From positions 95,263 to 159,262 of the forward strand of contig NZ_RFFH01000010.1 in assembly GCF_003696265.1 (NCBI RefSeq): a stretch of DNA of 64,000 nt, read 5' to 3'. The notes beneath the pieces are model-generated. The model was not told the origin of the DNA. It was given only the letters and a program-made list of their open reading frames with translations, and did not search any database. Position numbers and translations under genes: made by a program. This DNA comes from Nocardia stercoris (GTDB lineage Bacteria > Actinomycetota > Actinomycetes > Mycobacteriales > Mycobacteriaceae). Below are positions 42,121 to 50,263 of the stretch, piece after piece; position 1 is the stretch's first letter; each line of letters starts with the position of its first letter.

Positions 42121-42519
42121 ATGACCACCGAATCCGCCGTTCTCGATCTCGTCCAGCGCTGGGCCGCCGCCGAACGCGACGGCGATGTCTCCGCGTTCGA
42201 CACCCTGCTGACCTCGAACTTCCTCGGCATCGGGCCGGTCGGCTTCGTGCTCGACGTCGAGCAGTGGGTACAGCGGCACCGCGACGGGCTGCTCAACCAC
42301 GAATTCGAGGTGCTCGAGCCGCACCTGCGTGAGGTAGGGGACGTCGTCCTCGTGGAGGCCGTCCAGCGGCAGCGGACCACCGCGCGGGGACGCGAGATCA
42401 ACGAGTCGTTCCGGGTCGGCATGGTCGCGGTCCGCGCCGGTGACGAGTGGCGGCTGGCGAAGGTGCAGTTGAGCGGGCCGATGATTCCCGCCGGTACCCG
42501 GCCGAGCTTCGCCCGCTGA
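42121..42519 (+). CDS. Nuclear transport factor 2-like (SnoaL/DUF4440) protein
   Basis: A 132-residue cone-fold protein: AVLDLVQRWAAAERDGDVSAFDTLLTSNFLGIGPVGFVLD in pieces is the SnoaL/DUF4440 start, and the last strand is VGMVAVRAGDEWRLAKVQLSG. Such proteins are small isomerases, hydrolases or ligand carriers. ATG 42121 with GGAGG 6 nt upstream. 17 bp before the LLM gene, same operon, under the divergent TetR. Confidence 0.88.
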   Translation: MTTESAVLDLVQRWAAAERDGDVSAFDTLLTSNFLGIGPVGFVLDVEQWVQRHRDGLLNHEFEVLEPHLREVGDVVLVEAVQRQRTTARGREINESFRVGMVAVRAGDEWRLAKVQLSGPMIPAGTRPSFAR

Positions 42520-42535
42520 ATCGCGGGGTCCGACC

Positions 42536-43459
42536 GTGCGCATCAGCATCAGCCTGACCGACATCTCCTGGCCGCACGCGCGATCCGGCCTGCCGCAACG
42601 GCTGGCCGACGTGGCCGCCGCGGTGGACGCGGGCGGTATCGACACGCTCTGGGTTCCCGATCATCTGATCCAGGCGCATCCGCGGCTGCCGGAAGACGAT
42701 CCGGCGCTCGAGGCCTACACGCTGCTCGGCTATCTGGCGGCCCGCACGAGCCGGGTCCGGTTGGGCACCATGGTCAGCGCGGTGACCTTCCGGCCACCGG
42801 GCCTGCTGATCAAGGCGGTCACCGCGCTCGACGTGCTGTCCGGCGGCCGGGCCTGGTTCGGGATCGGCGCCGGTCACCACGTCGGCGAGGCCGCGGCCCT
42901 GGGCCTGCCGTTCCCCGCGACCGGTGAGCGGTTCGACCGGCTCGAGGAAACGCTGCGGCTGGCCACCCGGATGTTCGACGGCGACGAGCGGCCCTTCCAC
43001 GGCACCCATTACCGGCTGGAACGCCCACTCAACCACCCGCAGCCGGTCTTCGGCCGCCCGCGCATCCTGATCGGCGGCATGGGGGAGCAGCGCACCCTGC
43101 CGCTCGTCGCCCGCTACGCCGACGCCTGCAACCTGGGCGATGTGCCCGACGGCGGCCGCACCATCGGCCACAAACTCCGTGTGCTGGCCGGGCACTGCGA
43201 ACGAATCGGCCGCTCCTGCAACGACATCGAGAAGACGGTGAGCACCGCGCTGGCGCCGGGGGAGTCCGCCGGCTCGTTCGCGGACCGCTGCGCCTTCCTG
43301 GCGACGCTGGGCATCGGCCACGTGACGGTCATCGCCACCACGCCGTGGACGGAGGTGACATTGGCGCCGGTGCTGGCCGCCGTTTCCGCTGTGGGCGAGA
43401 TGGTTCCGGCCGCCACGCTCGACCACCCGGCCCTCGACCGAGTCGAGGGCCAGATCTAG
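42536..43459 (+). CDS. LLM class (F420-dependent-type) oxidoreductase
   Basis: A 307-residue luciferase-like enzyme of the F420-dependent subgroup: DTLWVPDHLIQAHPRLPEDDP, TSRVRLGTMVSAVTFRPPGLL, TALDVLSGGRAWFGIGAGHH, FGRPRILIGGMGEQRTLPLVARYADACNL in parts. F420 use is inferred from similarity of this segment pattern to actinobacterial F420 enzymes. Start is GTG 42536. Paired with the NTF2-like protein and controlled by the divergent TetR. Confidence 0.9.
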   Translation: MRISISLTDISWPHARSGLPQRLADVAAAVDAGGIDTLWVPDHLIQAHPRLPEDDPALEAYTLLGYLAARTSRVRLGTMVSAVTFRPPGLLIKAVTALDVLSGGRAWFGIGAGHHVGEAAALGLPFPATGERFDRLEETLRLATRMFDGDERPFHGTHYRLERPLNHPQPVFGRPRILIGGMGEQRTLPLVARYADACNLGDVPDGGRTIGHKLRVLAGHCERIGRSCNDIEKTVSTALAPGESAGSFADRCAFLATLGIGHVTVIATTPWTEVTLAPVLAAVSAVGEMVPAATLDHPALDRVEGQI

Positions 43460-43576
43460 GACTGGGAACAATGACACAAATCCGTCGGCGCAGTTCAGCG
43501 GTGGTGTTAGCGTCACATGATCGTTTCGGTTCATCACTGACTTCCGGTGTGCTCATTCGGTAGGAGTTGATGCGAG

Positions 43577-43792
43577 ATGCTGACAAGAATTGCTGGTTGG
43601 GCGGTCACTACCGCCCTGGTTGTGCCGCTGCTCGCATTGGGGACGCCGGCGGCCTTCGCCGACGACGACCCGCCCCCACCACCGCCGGCGGAGGAACCGG
43701 CGCCCCCGCCACCTCCGCCCCCGCTCGGATCGGTGAACCTCTGTTTCACCATCCCGATGCCGGGATCGGCTGACTTGTCTCTCTGCATCTGA
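43577..43792 (+). CDS. Small secreted Pro-rich protein (71 aa)
   Basis: A 71-residue exported protein: Sec signal MLTRIAGWAVTTALVVPLLA to AFA-DDD, then a Pro/Glu block (DDDPPPPPPAEEPAPPPP) and a short C-terminal piece with two Cys (NLCFTIPMPGSADLSLCI) that may form a disulfide loop. GTAGGAGTTG lies upstream of the start, 7 nt from it. No homologous family recognised; a small cell-surface or secreted peptide is likely. Confidence 0.75.
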   Translation: MLTRIAGWAVTTALVVPLLALGTPAAFADDDPPPPPPAEEPAPPPPPPPLGSVNLCFTIPMPGSADLSLCI

Positions 43793-43875
43793 CCCGGCGG
43801 CACGATCGATGCTCACTCGATCGCATCGGGTAGGCGTCGCACGGCTCTGTCGGGACGTGGTGCGAGACTCTGGGC

Positions 43876-45531
43876 GTGCGCTGGGCGGTCGTGGCAACGG
43901 AGGGCGGGGGTGCGCGCCTGTGCGCGCTCGCCCCGGACGGTCGCCCTGCCGGCCCGGTCGTCACCGAGACATGTCTCGCCGCAGCCATCCGTTCGCGGCC
44001 CGACGTCGAGCGCTGGGTGTGGCGTTCGACCGCAGACATCTACCGGCGCCTGCTCGACGCGGGTGTGTGGGTGGACCGCTGCTACGACGTCGAAGCGGCG
44101 GAGTCGTTGCTGGTGGGCGCCGAGGAAGGGCAGTCCGGGCAGCCGCGGTCACTGGCCGCCGCCTGGGCCCGGCTGAACCGGCTGCCGATCCCGGCGGACA
44201 CGCCCGCCCGGGCGGCCGAGACCCAGCCACTGTTGTTCGACCCGGCGCCGGTGGCCCTGCCGCCGGGGTCCGACGAACTCGCCACGCTGCTGGCGGTCTA
44301 CGCCGCCCAGCTGGCCCGCACCGAGAAAGTCGCGCAACCGGACCGGATGCGGCTGCTTGTCGCCGCCGAATCGGCCGGCTGGCTGGTCGCCACCGAAATG
44401 GCACGAGCCGGGATCCCGTGGCATGCCGATGTTCACCGTGAGGTGCTGGATTCGCTACTGGGCGAGCGGTTTCCGGGTGGTGGACCACCGCGCAGGCTGG
44501 CCGAGCTGACCGACGAGATCTCCCGGGCCTTCGGTGCCCGGATCCGGCCCGACCTGCCCGGCGACATCGTCAAGGCCTTCGCGCGCGCCGGAATCGCGGT
44601 GTCCTCCACGCGGAAATGGGAACTCCAGCGCATCGACCACCCGGCCGTCGAACCGCTGCTGACCTACAAGGCGCTGTATCGGCTGCACACCGCCCACGGC
44701 TGGTCCTGGCTCGAACAGTGGGTTCACGACGGCCGGTTCCGCCCCGAATATCTGCCCGCCGGAACGGTATCCGGCCGGTGGACAACCAACGGCGGTGGTG
44801 CCCTGCAGATCCCGAAGGTGATCCGCCGGGCGGTGCGCGCCGACCCGGGCTGGAAGCTGGTGGTCGCCGACGCCGCCCAGATGGAACCGCGTGTCCTGGC
44901 GGCGATCTCGCGGGATCCTGATTTGATGGCGGTCGCCGGCCGCGGCGACGACATGTACGCGGACCTGGCCGGCAGCGCGTTCGGCGGTGACCGGGCACAC
45001 GCGAAGATCGCGATGCTGGGCGCCGTCTACGGCCAGACTTCCGGTGGCGCCCTGGCTCACATGGCCGAACTGCGCCGCCGCTATCCGATCGCGATCGCCT
45101 ACGTCGACGACGCGGCCCGGGCCGGTGAAGAAGGCCGGTTGGTCCGCACCTGGCTCGGCCGGACCAGTCCACCCGTGACGTCCGGCCCGGCGGAGACGGC
45201 CGAACCGGCACCCGGTGCCGGGGACAGCGCCGCGGCCCGGGCGCGGGGCCGCTTCACCCGCAACTTCGTGGTGCAGGGCAGTGCCGCCGACTGGGCCCTG
45301 CTGATGCTGGCGGCACTGCGCCGCGAACTGGCCACCGCCGGCTTGCGCGCCGAACTGGTGTTCTTCCAGCACGACGAGGTCATCGTGCACTGCCCGGCGG
45401 ACGAGGCCGAGACGGTCGCGGCCGCCGTCGCGGCCGCCGCCGAAATCGCCGGGCGCCTCGCGTTCGGTCCCACACCCGTGCGGTTCCCGTTCACCACCGC
45501 GGTGGTGGACAGCTACTGGGACGCCAAGTGA
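43876..45531 (+). CDS. Bifunctional 3'-5' exonuclease/DNA polymerase (family A)
   Basis: A 551-residue family-A DNA polymerase-like protein, smaller than PolI and without the 5' nuclease. Motif A is VVADAAQMEPRVLAAIS (D-A-A-Q-M-E-P instead of D-Y-S-Q-I-E-L), motif B is RAHAKIAMLGAVYGQTSGGA, motif C is FFQHDEVIVH with the catalytic HDE. The thumb/palm lead-in GTVSGRWTTNGGGALQIPK is intact. The N-terminal ~180 residues correspond to a degenerate proofreading-like domain. Actinobacterial genomes carry this second PolA-like enzyme; its role, perhaps repair or damage tolerance, is not settled. Start GTG 43876. Confidence 0.9.
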   Translation: MRWAVVATEGGGARLCALAPDGRPAGPVVTETCLAAAIRSRPDVERWVWRSTADIYRRLLDAGVWVDRCYDVEAAESLLVGAEEGQSGQPRSLAAAWARLNRLPIPADTPARAAETQPLLFDPAPVALPPGSDELATLLAVYAAQLARTEKVAQPDRMRLLVAAESAGWLVATEMARAGIPWHADVHREVLDSLLGERFPGGGPPRRLAELTDEISRAFGARIRPDLPGDIVKAFARAGIAVSSTRKWELQRIDHPAVEPLLTYKALYRLHTAHGWSWLEQWVHDGRFRPEYLPAGTVSGRWTTNGGGALQIPKVIRRAVRADPGWKLVVADAAQMEPRVLAAISRDPDLMAVAGRGDDMYADLAGSAFGGDRAHAKIAMLGAVYGQTSGGALAHMAELRRRYPIAIAYVDDAARAGEEGRLVRTWLGRTSPPVTSGPAETAEPAPGAGDSAAARARGRFTRNFVVQGSAADWALLMLAALRRELATAGLRAELVFFQHDEVIVHCPADEAETVAAAVAAAAEIAGRLAFGPTPVRFPFTTAVVDSYWDAK

Positions 45532-45550
45532 CCGGGTACCGGCAATCGGG

Positions 45551-45874
45551 TCAATGCGGCTGTGCCGGCAGCGGATTCAGACCCGACCCGCTGGGCAGGG
45601 TACCGCCCGAGCCGGAGCGCACCGCGCACAGCAGCGAATGGCCGTCACCGATGAAATCGCCGAACGAGACCGGGGCCGAGGGGGCGCCGGTGGGGTGCTG
45701 GGCGAGATACCGGTCGAGCTCCTGCTGCTGGTCGCCGGAGTTCTGCTGCACGTAGTGGGCGCAGGACTTGTCACTGCCGGCGTCGCGCATGTGTTCCCAG
45801 GCCACGAAGGCCGTTGCGCCCACCGCCACCACCAGCGCCACCCGCGCGGCTATGACGATCAGATCGCGCACCAC
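45551..45874 (-). CDS. Membrane-anchored hypothetical protein (107 aa)
   Basis: A 107-residue protein with an N-terminal anchor (DLIVIAARVALVVAVGATAFVAWEHM) and an exported-looking domain with two Cys (SCAHYVQQNSGDQQQ; LLCAVRSGSG), a Gly/Ser/Pro-rich tail. No family recognised. Convergent with the polymerase gene (19-bp gap). Confidence 0.65.
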   Translation of the reverse strand: MVRDLIVIAARVALVVAVGATAFVAWEHMRDAGSDKSCAHYVQQNSGDQQQELDRYLAQHPTGAPSAPVSFGDFIGDGHSLLCAVRSGSGGTLPSGSGLNPLPAQPH

Positions 45875-46237
45875 TGCCCCCCGAAGACTCTCTGTATTAC
45901 GTTACATCCCAGTCTATTTCGTTCCCGAGATGCGAATCCACCGGCCGCCCATAGGACTTCGGCCACAGCACTGCCGCTGCGCTGCCCCGGAAGTCCGGCG
46001 GGGGTCGCGAGGGTCACGCCGATCGGAGAATGTGCGGGACCGCCGCGCCTGCCCACGGGCCGACGGCCGGTAGCCGCGCGTGCTGACCGATGCGCCGTCG
46101 GCCGATTCGGTGCCGGCGCGGACAACCGGTTTTCTCGGCCCTGATCAGGGCATCCGCTGGACGTCCAGCACTACCGGGCTCGGCACCGCGCCGCGGCGGG
46201 TGCCGGGTTCGTTGCTCGCCGAATCGGAGGAGATGTC
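45875..46237. other. 363-bp intergenic stretch
   Basis: No supported gene on either strand; open frames are Arg/Pro-rich shadows. It contains the divergent upstream regions of the 107-aa protein and the DUF6480-like protein, including a weak SigF-like box at 46129-46153. Confidence 0.5.
46129..46153 (+). promoter_or_regulatory. Weak SigF/SigB-like promoter for DUF6480-like gene
   Basis: GTTT-N15-GGGCAT, one mismatch to GGGTAT, 85 bp before the ATG at 46238. Confidence 0.35.
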
Positions 46238-46456
46238 ATGTCGATGGATCCGGATCCCGCCCGCACTCCCGACCTCGAACCCGGTGGCGGCGTCGCCCCG
46301 GGCAGGACGCCGCCGGAGACCGCGCAAACCTCGGGGCTGTCCGCGCCCGAACCCCGGACGAGTTACGCTTTCCCGCCGACCGGCATCGCCGCCATCGCGG
46401 TGATCATGGTGCTGGTGGCGGTGTTCGTGATCGTCGCGGTGTCGTTGCTCCTGTGA
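46238..46456 (+). CDS. DUF6480-like small single-TM protein
   Basis: A 72-residue protein with a polar head DPDPARTPDLEPGGGVAPG-RTPPET and one C-terminal membrane helix (GIAAIAVIMVLVAVFVIVAVSLLL). The DPDPxRTPxLEPGGGVxPGxTPP signature is that of the actinobacterial DUF6480 family. Strong GGAGGAG ribosome site 9 nt upstream. Function unknown; commonly with stress-regulon small proteins. Confidence 0.82.
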   Translation: MSMDPDPARTPDLEPGGGVAPGRTPPETAQTSGLSAPEPRTSYAFPPTGIAAIAVIMVLVAVFVIVAVSLLL

Positions 46457-46488
46457 GCGGCACGCAGGCGTGCTCAAAACCCGTCGTA

Positions 46489-46614
46489 TCACTTGACCAC
46501 CGGGTCGTCGGTCGTCGTCGCCGGGCGGTCGCCGTCGCGGCCGCCACGGCGTCGACGACCGATCACGACGATCGTGATCACGACGGGAACGATCAATAGC
46601 AGCGCGAATTCCAT
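46489..46614 (-). CDS. 41-aa membrane peptide (paralogue of 59346-59480)
   Basis: ATG 46614: MEFALLLIVPVVITIVVIGR then a basic turn RRRGGRDGD and a TTTDDP tail. One N-terminal helix followed by a short positively charged cytoplasmic tail. A second gene at 59346-59480 encodes MELLLLLIVPVVVAVVVVR with RRAAGADTTTGNPPG, sharing the helix and the TTTxxP tail. No ribosome site, but a GTGC-N15-GGGTAT box ends 11 bp upstream, so a leaderless mRNA is likely. Confidence 0.65.
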   Translation of the reverse strand: MEFALLLIVPVVITIVVIGRRRRGGRDGDRPATTTDDPVVK

Positions 46615-46624
46615 GTACGGCGTG

Positions 46625-46649
46625 ATACCCGGCGTCGCCGGTCCCGCAC
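46625..46649 (-). promoter_or_regulatory. SigF/SigB-like promoter for 41-aa peptide
   Basis: Minus strand GTGC-N15-GGGTAT: perfect -10, one mismatch in the -35. The predicted start point falls only a few bases upstream of ATG 46614, implying a leaderless or near-leaderless transcript. Confidence 0.45.
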
Positions 46650-46741
46650 ATCCCGGCACCGGGCAGCTGACCGGAGGCCGGTGCGCCGGCGGCCGGTACC
46701 CGGTGCTGGCAGGCGAGTTCCCCAGATGGCAGGATGGTCGG

Positions 46742-47449
46742 GTGGAATCTCCCGTCGAGCCGCCGGCAGAGCCGGGCTTGCCCGAGACGCCGCCCTCCGA
46801 GCCCGTGGCGGACACCGAACCGACGAATGAGTCCGCGGGACCGCGGACCGGTAGTTTCCGGTTCTGGTTCGCCACCCGCCGCTGGGAGTGGTCACCCGAG
46901 GTGTATCAAATGCACGGCTACACCCCCGGCGAGATCGAGCCGACCACCGACCTGCTGCTGCGGCACAAACATCCCGGCGACCGCGACCAGGTCGCCGAGA
47001 TCATCGCCCGCTCCATCACCGAGGGCGAGCCGTTCTCGAGCCGCCACCGCTTCATCGACACCCGCGGCACCGAACACCAGGTGATGGTGGTCGCCGACCG
47101 CATCCTCGGCCCGGACGGCCGCCCCGTCGGCACCGCCGGGTACTACGTCGACCTGTCGGGCACCATCGCCACCGCCGGCCGGGAAGCGCTCAACGACCAG
47201 CTACCCGAGCTGATCGAGGCCCGGGCGGCGATCGAGCAGGCCAAGGGCGTGCTCATGCGCATCTACCGCATCACCGACGAACAAGCGTTCGAACTGTTGG
47301 TGTGGCGGTCGCAGGAAACCAACACCCGCGTGCGCGAACTCGCCGAACAGCTCCTGGCGGAACTGCCCGGCGTGCCGGCCGCGGCGGATACCACCGTCGC
47401 GGCCTTCGACCATCTCCTGCTCACCCTGCACGAGCGTATCCCGCACTGA
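46742..47449 (+). CDS. PAS and ANTAR domain regulator
   Basis: A 235-residue protein with a Pro/Glu-rich head, a PAS domain (FRFWFATRRWEWSPEVYQMHGYTPGEI in parts; residues ~38-150, ending VGTAGYYVDLSG) and a C-terminal ANTAR domain (LIEARAAIEQAKGVLMRIYRITDEQAFELLVWRSQETNTRVRELAEQLL in parts). ANTAR domains bind RNA and act as antiterminators; the A-x-G-x-L-M core is present. No kinase domain, so it may sense a ligand directly. Start GTG 46742 preceded by AGGATG. Could control stress or metabolic transcripts. Confidence 0.92.
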   Translation: MESPVEPPAEPGLPETPPSEPVADTEPTNESAGPRTGSFRFWFATRRWEWSPEVYQMHGYTPGEIEPTTDLLLRHKHPGDRDQVAEIIARSITEGEPFSSRHRFIDTRGTEHQVMVVADRILGPDGRPVGTAGYYVDLSGTIATAGREALNDQLPELIEARAAIEQAKGVLMRIYRITDEQAFELLVWRSQETNTRVRELAEQLLAELPGVPAAADTTVAAFDHLLLTLHERIPH

Positions 47450-47488
47450 CGCAACCGAATCCGCATCTCGGGGTAGTACGCCGGAAGG

Positions 47489-47644
47489 TCAATAGTAATA
47501 GCGTCTGCCGCCGATGGGATGCCCCATCGACCCGAACAACAGCAGCACGAGGCCGATGACGAGGGCCACGATGCCGAGCGTCCACAGGATCGGAACACTG
47601 AAGATGAATCCGAGGACGAGAAGGATCACTCCGAGAACAATCAT
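47489..47644 (-). CDS. DUF6131-like hydrophobic peptide (51 aa)
   Basis: A 51-residue protein starting at ATG 47644: MIVLGVILLVLGFIFSVPIL then WTLGIVALVIGLVLLLFG and tail HPIGGRRYYY. Two helices and the basic aromatic tail match the actinobacterial DUF6131 family. Not obvious from long-ORF scans. It lies between PAS-ANTAR and the Rho_N-like gene, on the minus strand with the latter (84-bp gap), probably co-transcribed. Confidence 0.82.
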   Translation of the reverse strand: MIVLGVILLVLGFIFSVPILWTLGIVALVIGLVLLLFGSMGHPIGGRRYYY

Positions 47645-47728
47645 GACTGCTACCTGGTTTCGTTCGATGCCGTTGTCGCGGGCACCGAGACTGGGCTCGA
47701 TGCCCGAAACGCCGGCGTGGCACCGCTG

Positions 47729-48055
47729 TCAGCTGCGGCCCAGCGCGTGCGCGAGCTGGGACTTGTTCATCTTCGAGCGGCCGTCGATATTGCGTTGGCG
47801 TGCCTCGTTGTACAGCTGGTCATAGGTGGGACCTTGCGCACCCGAATGGGATCGCTGGCCGCCCCGGCGTTGCGGGGACATGTCCCGCACCGACGAACGG
47901 CTGGCTGTGCGCGTCTGCCCGGCCTGAGCGCGGTTCTTGTTGACGGTTCGAGCGCCGATTTCTTTCGCGCGTTTCTCGCTCGCACCTCGGGCCTTGGCCG
48001 AATCCCGAATGTGCTCGTATTCGCGTTCTTGTTTGGCGGTCCATTGCTTCGGCAC
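47729..48055 (-). CDS. Rho_N-like / plasmid-stabilization-type small basic protein
   Basis: A 108-residue very basic protein beginning GTG 48055 with AGGAGG upstream. It starts MPKQWTAKQEREYEHIRDSAKARG, then KRAKEIGARTVNKNRAQAG, a Ser/Arg/Gly linker and a C-terminal SAP/Rho_N-like helix pair LYNEARQRNIDGRSKMNKSQ LAHAL. Such proteins are annotated plasmid stabilization or Rho termination factor N-terminal domain; they likely bind nucleic acid. A truncated relative of its C-terminus lies at 59508-59602. A GTGT-N15-GGGTAG box sits 72 bp upstream. Confidence 0.85.
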   Translation of the reverse strand: MPKQWTAKQEREYEHIRDSAKARGASEKRAKEIGARTVNKNRAQAGQTRTASRSSVRDMSPQRRGGQRSHSGAQGPTYDQLYNEARQRNIDGRSKMNKSQLAHALGRS

Positions 48056-48126
48056 GACACACCTCCTGTCACGTGTGGTCCGCCGGTCCGGTAACTGTGC
48101 GGTATGGGTGCGGACCTAGCGTCCGA

Positions 48127-48151
48127 CTACCCGTCCGTCCGGAATCCACAC
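48127..48151 (-). promoter_or_regulatory. SigF/SigB-type promoter for Rho_N-like gene
   Basis: Minus strand GTGT-N15-GGGTAG, matching the consensus except for the final purine, about 72 bp upstream of GTG 48055. Confidence 0.6.
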
Positions 48152-48272
48152 TCGCGCGACCGTCCACGGTTTTCCCACCGGGCGGGAGAAAGTCGCGGCC
48201 GGACCGAGCCGGTGTAGCAGAGTGGTGCCGAGCCTGCGTAGGCACTGTCATTGACGATTCAGGAGCGAACAG

Positions 48273-49073
48273 ATGGCAACTTATGTCCTCACCGGCACCG
48301 CCTCCGGGCTGGGCGCCGCGACGGCGGCCCGGCTGACCTCCGGTGGGCATCGCGTCATCGGCGTCGACCGGCACGCGGCCGACGTCGTCGCCGACCTGGC
48401 CACCGCCGATGGGCGCGCCGAGGCGATCGCCCGGGTGACCGAACTGGCGGACGGTCCGATCGACGGCTTCGTGCCGTTCGCGGGTCTGGCCGCGGCGGCC
48501 GGACGGTCCGCGGATCTGCTGATCGGCGTCAACTACTTCGGCGCGATCGAACTGCTCGAGGGCCTGCGCCCGCTGCTGGTCGCGGGGCAGCACCCGTCGG
48601 TGGTGCTGATCAGCTCGAATTCGACCACCTGCCAGCCGAATTGGCCGGCCGAGCTGGCCCAGGCCTGCCTGGACGGGGACGAGGAGAAGGCCCGCTCGAT
48701 CGCCTCCGGTTACGGCGAACTCGCTGCGGTGCAGGCGTATCCGGCGACCAAGGCGGCGCTGGCGTACTACGCGCGGACCCGGTCCGCGGAGTACATCGCG
48801 CAGGGCGTGCGGCTCAACGCGATCGCGCCGGGACTGATCGAGACTCCCATGACCGCGGAGGGCCGCAAGGATCCGCTGGTCGGTGCCGGCATGGAACAGT
48901 TCCTGGCGACCATCCCGGCCGGGCGCGGCGGCCGCCCGGAGGAGGTCGCGTCGCTGGTGACCTATCTGCTCGGCCCGGAGGCGAGCTATTTCGTCGGTTC
49001 GGTGATCTTCGTCGACGGGGGCACCGACGCGGCGTTCCGCGGCCGGGACTGGCCGCAGATCTGGCAGCTGTAG
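48273..49073 (+). CDS. SDR family oxidoreductase
   Basis: A 266-residue SDR similar in layout to 3-alpha-hydroxysteroid dehydrogenase/carbonyl reductases: YVLTGTASGLGAATAARL nucleotide loop, DGFVPFAGLA, VVLISSNSTT, YPATKAALA (YxxxK), RLNAIAPGLIETPM and a VIFVDGGTDA end. Substrate unknown. ATG 48273 after AGGAGCG. Monocistronic in a region of mixed genes. Confidence 0.9.
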   Translation: MATYVLTGTASGLGAATAARLTSGGHRVIGVDRHAADVVADLATADGRAEAIARVTELADGPIDGFVPFAGLAAAAGRSADLLIGVNYFGAIELLEGLRPLLVAGQHPSVVLISSNSTTCQPNWPAELAQACLDGDEEKARSIASGYGELAAVQAYPATKAALAYYARTRSAEYIAQGVRLNAIAPGLIETPMTAEGRKDPLVGAGMEQFLATIPAGRGGRPEEVASLVTYLLGPEASYFVGSVIFVDGGTDAAFRGRDWPQIWQL

Positions 49074-49181
49074 TCACCGCTTCGGCCGATACCGGACCGG
49101 TTCCACCCCGGACGCTGTGTACATTTCTCGGTAGCCAGAGAATTTGCCGATCGGTAGCGGGCCGAAGCGGAGAGGTGACCG

Positions 49182-50246
49182 ATGATCGGAGCGGAGGTGA
49201 CCGGCTGGCGGGCGGTAGGCGCCTGGTGGCACGATCGCCTGGATTATCGGTGGCTGGTCCGAACGCTCGACGCCCGCGGCGCACTGCCCGTCATGAAGGG
49301 GATCGCCGCGCTCGTCGGAGCGGTTCTCGCGGTGATCCTCACCATGGACCTGAAGTCCACGTCCGGGCCGGCCGGGGCCTGGAGCCTGGTGACCACTTTC
49401 AACATCGTCTTCTCGGTCGCGTGGGCGTGCTATTGGTGGTACGCGCCCTGGCCGAGCGAGAAGACCTCCCTGATCCTGATGGCGAGCGCCGACGTGCTGA
49501 CCACCGCCCAGTGTCTGGTCGACAGTGACCGGCTGTTCGGCGCGCTCGGCTTGATGCGGCTGGTGATCCCGGGCGGCTACCTGGCGATCTTCCACGGTCC
49601 TCGCATCCTCACCGTCCACAGCGCGTGGTCGGTGCTGTCGGTCCTGACCCTGACCTGGCTGACCGTGCACGACGCCGAGAGCGACGGCCTAGCGAGTGTG
49701 TCGATCGTGCTGACGATGGTGTCGGTCACCGCGCTCGTGCTGCCCGCACTGCAACTCTGTTACTGGATCCTGCGGATGGACGCGCTGACCGATCCACTCA
49801 CCGGTCTGCTCAATCGCCGGGGCCTCGACTATTACGTCTCGTCCTGGTTCCAACCCGGCATCCACGACTCGATCGCCCTGATGACCATCGATCTCGACCG
49901 GTTCAAGCAGGTGAACGACACCTTCGGGCACCGCGTCGGCGATGAAGTACTCGTCCGCACCGCGGCGTGCCTACTGGCGGCCCGCCCGCCGGCCTCGATC
50001 GTCACCCGCAGTGGCGGCGAGGAATTCGTCGTCCTCGCGCCGCTGGACGCCGGTGCCGCCATGAGTGAAGCGGAACGGCTGTGCCAGGCCGTCGCGGCGG
50101 CCATCGGACCCGTCACCGCCAGCATCGGGGTGGCCGTCACCGCGGACGACACCCGCCCCGACCCCGAACAGTTGCTCCGCAGATCGGATTCGGCGATGTA
50201 CCGGGCAAAGCAATTGGGCGGCAACACCGTGGTGTTCGCGGCCTGA
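49182..50246 (+). CDS. Membrane-bound diguanylate cyclase (GGDEF)
   Basis: A 354-residue protein with five to six membrane helices (residues ~40-195) and a C-terminal GGDEF domain: DALTDPLTGLLNRRGLDYY, ALMTIDLDRFKQVNDTFGHRVGDEVL, catalytic SGGEEF, and LLRRSDSAMYRAKQLGGNTV. It should make c-di-GMP. I see no RxxD inhibitory site five residues before SGGEEF. No EAL domain in this window. ATG 49182 with GAGAGG upstream. Confidence 0.93.
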   Translation: MIGAEVTGWRAVGAWWHDRLDYRWLVRTLDARGALPVMKGIAALVGAVLAVILTMDLKSTSGPAGAWSLVTTFNIVFSVAWACYWWYAPWPSEKTSLILMASADVLTTAQCLVDSDRLFGALGLMRLVIPGGYLAIFHGPRILTVHSAWSVLSVLTLTWLTVHDAESDGLASVSIVLTMVSVTALVLPALQLCYWILRMDALTDPLTGLLNRRGLDYYVSSWFQPGIHDSIALMTIDLDRFKQVNDTFGHRVGDEVLVRTAACLLAARPPASIVTRSGGEEFVVLAPLDAGAAMSEAERLCQAVAAAIGPVTASIGVAVTADDTRPDPEQLLRRSDSAMYRAKQLGGNTVVFAA

Positions 50247-50263
50247 CGGGCAGCCCGCGGACC

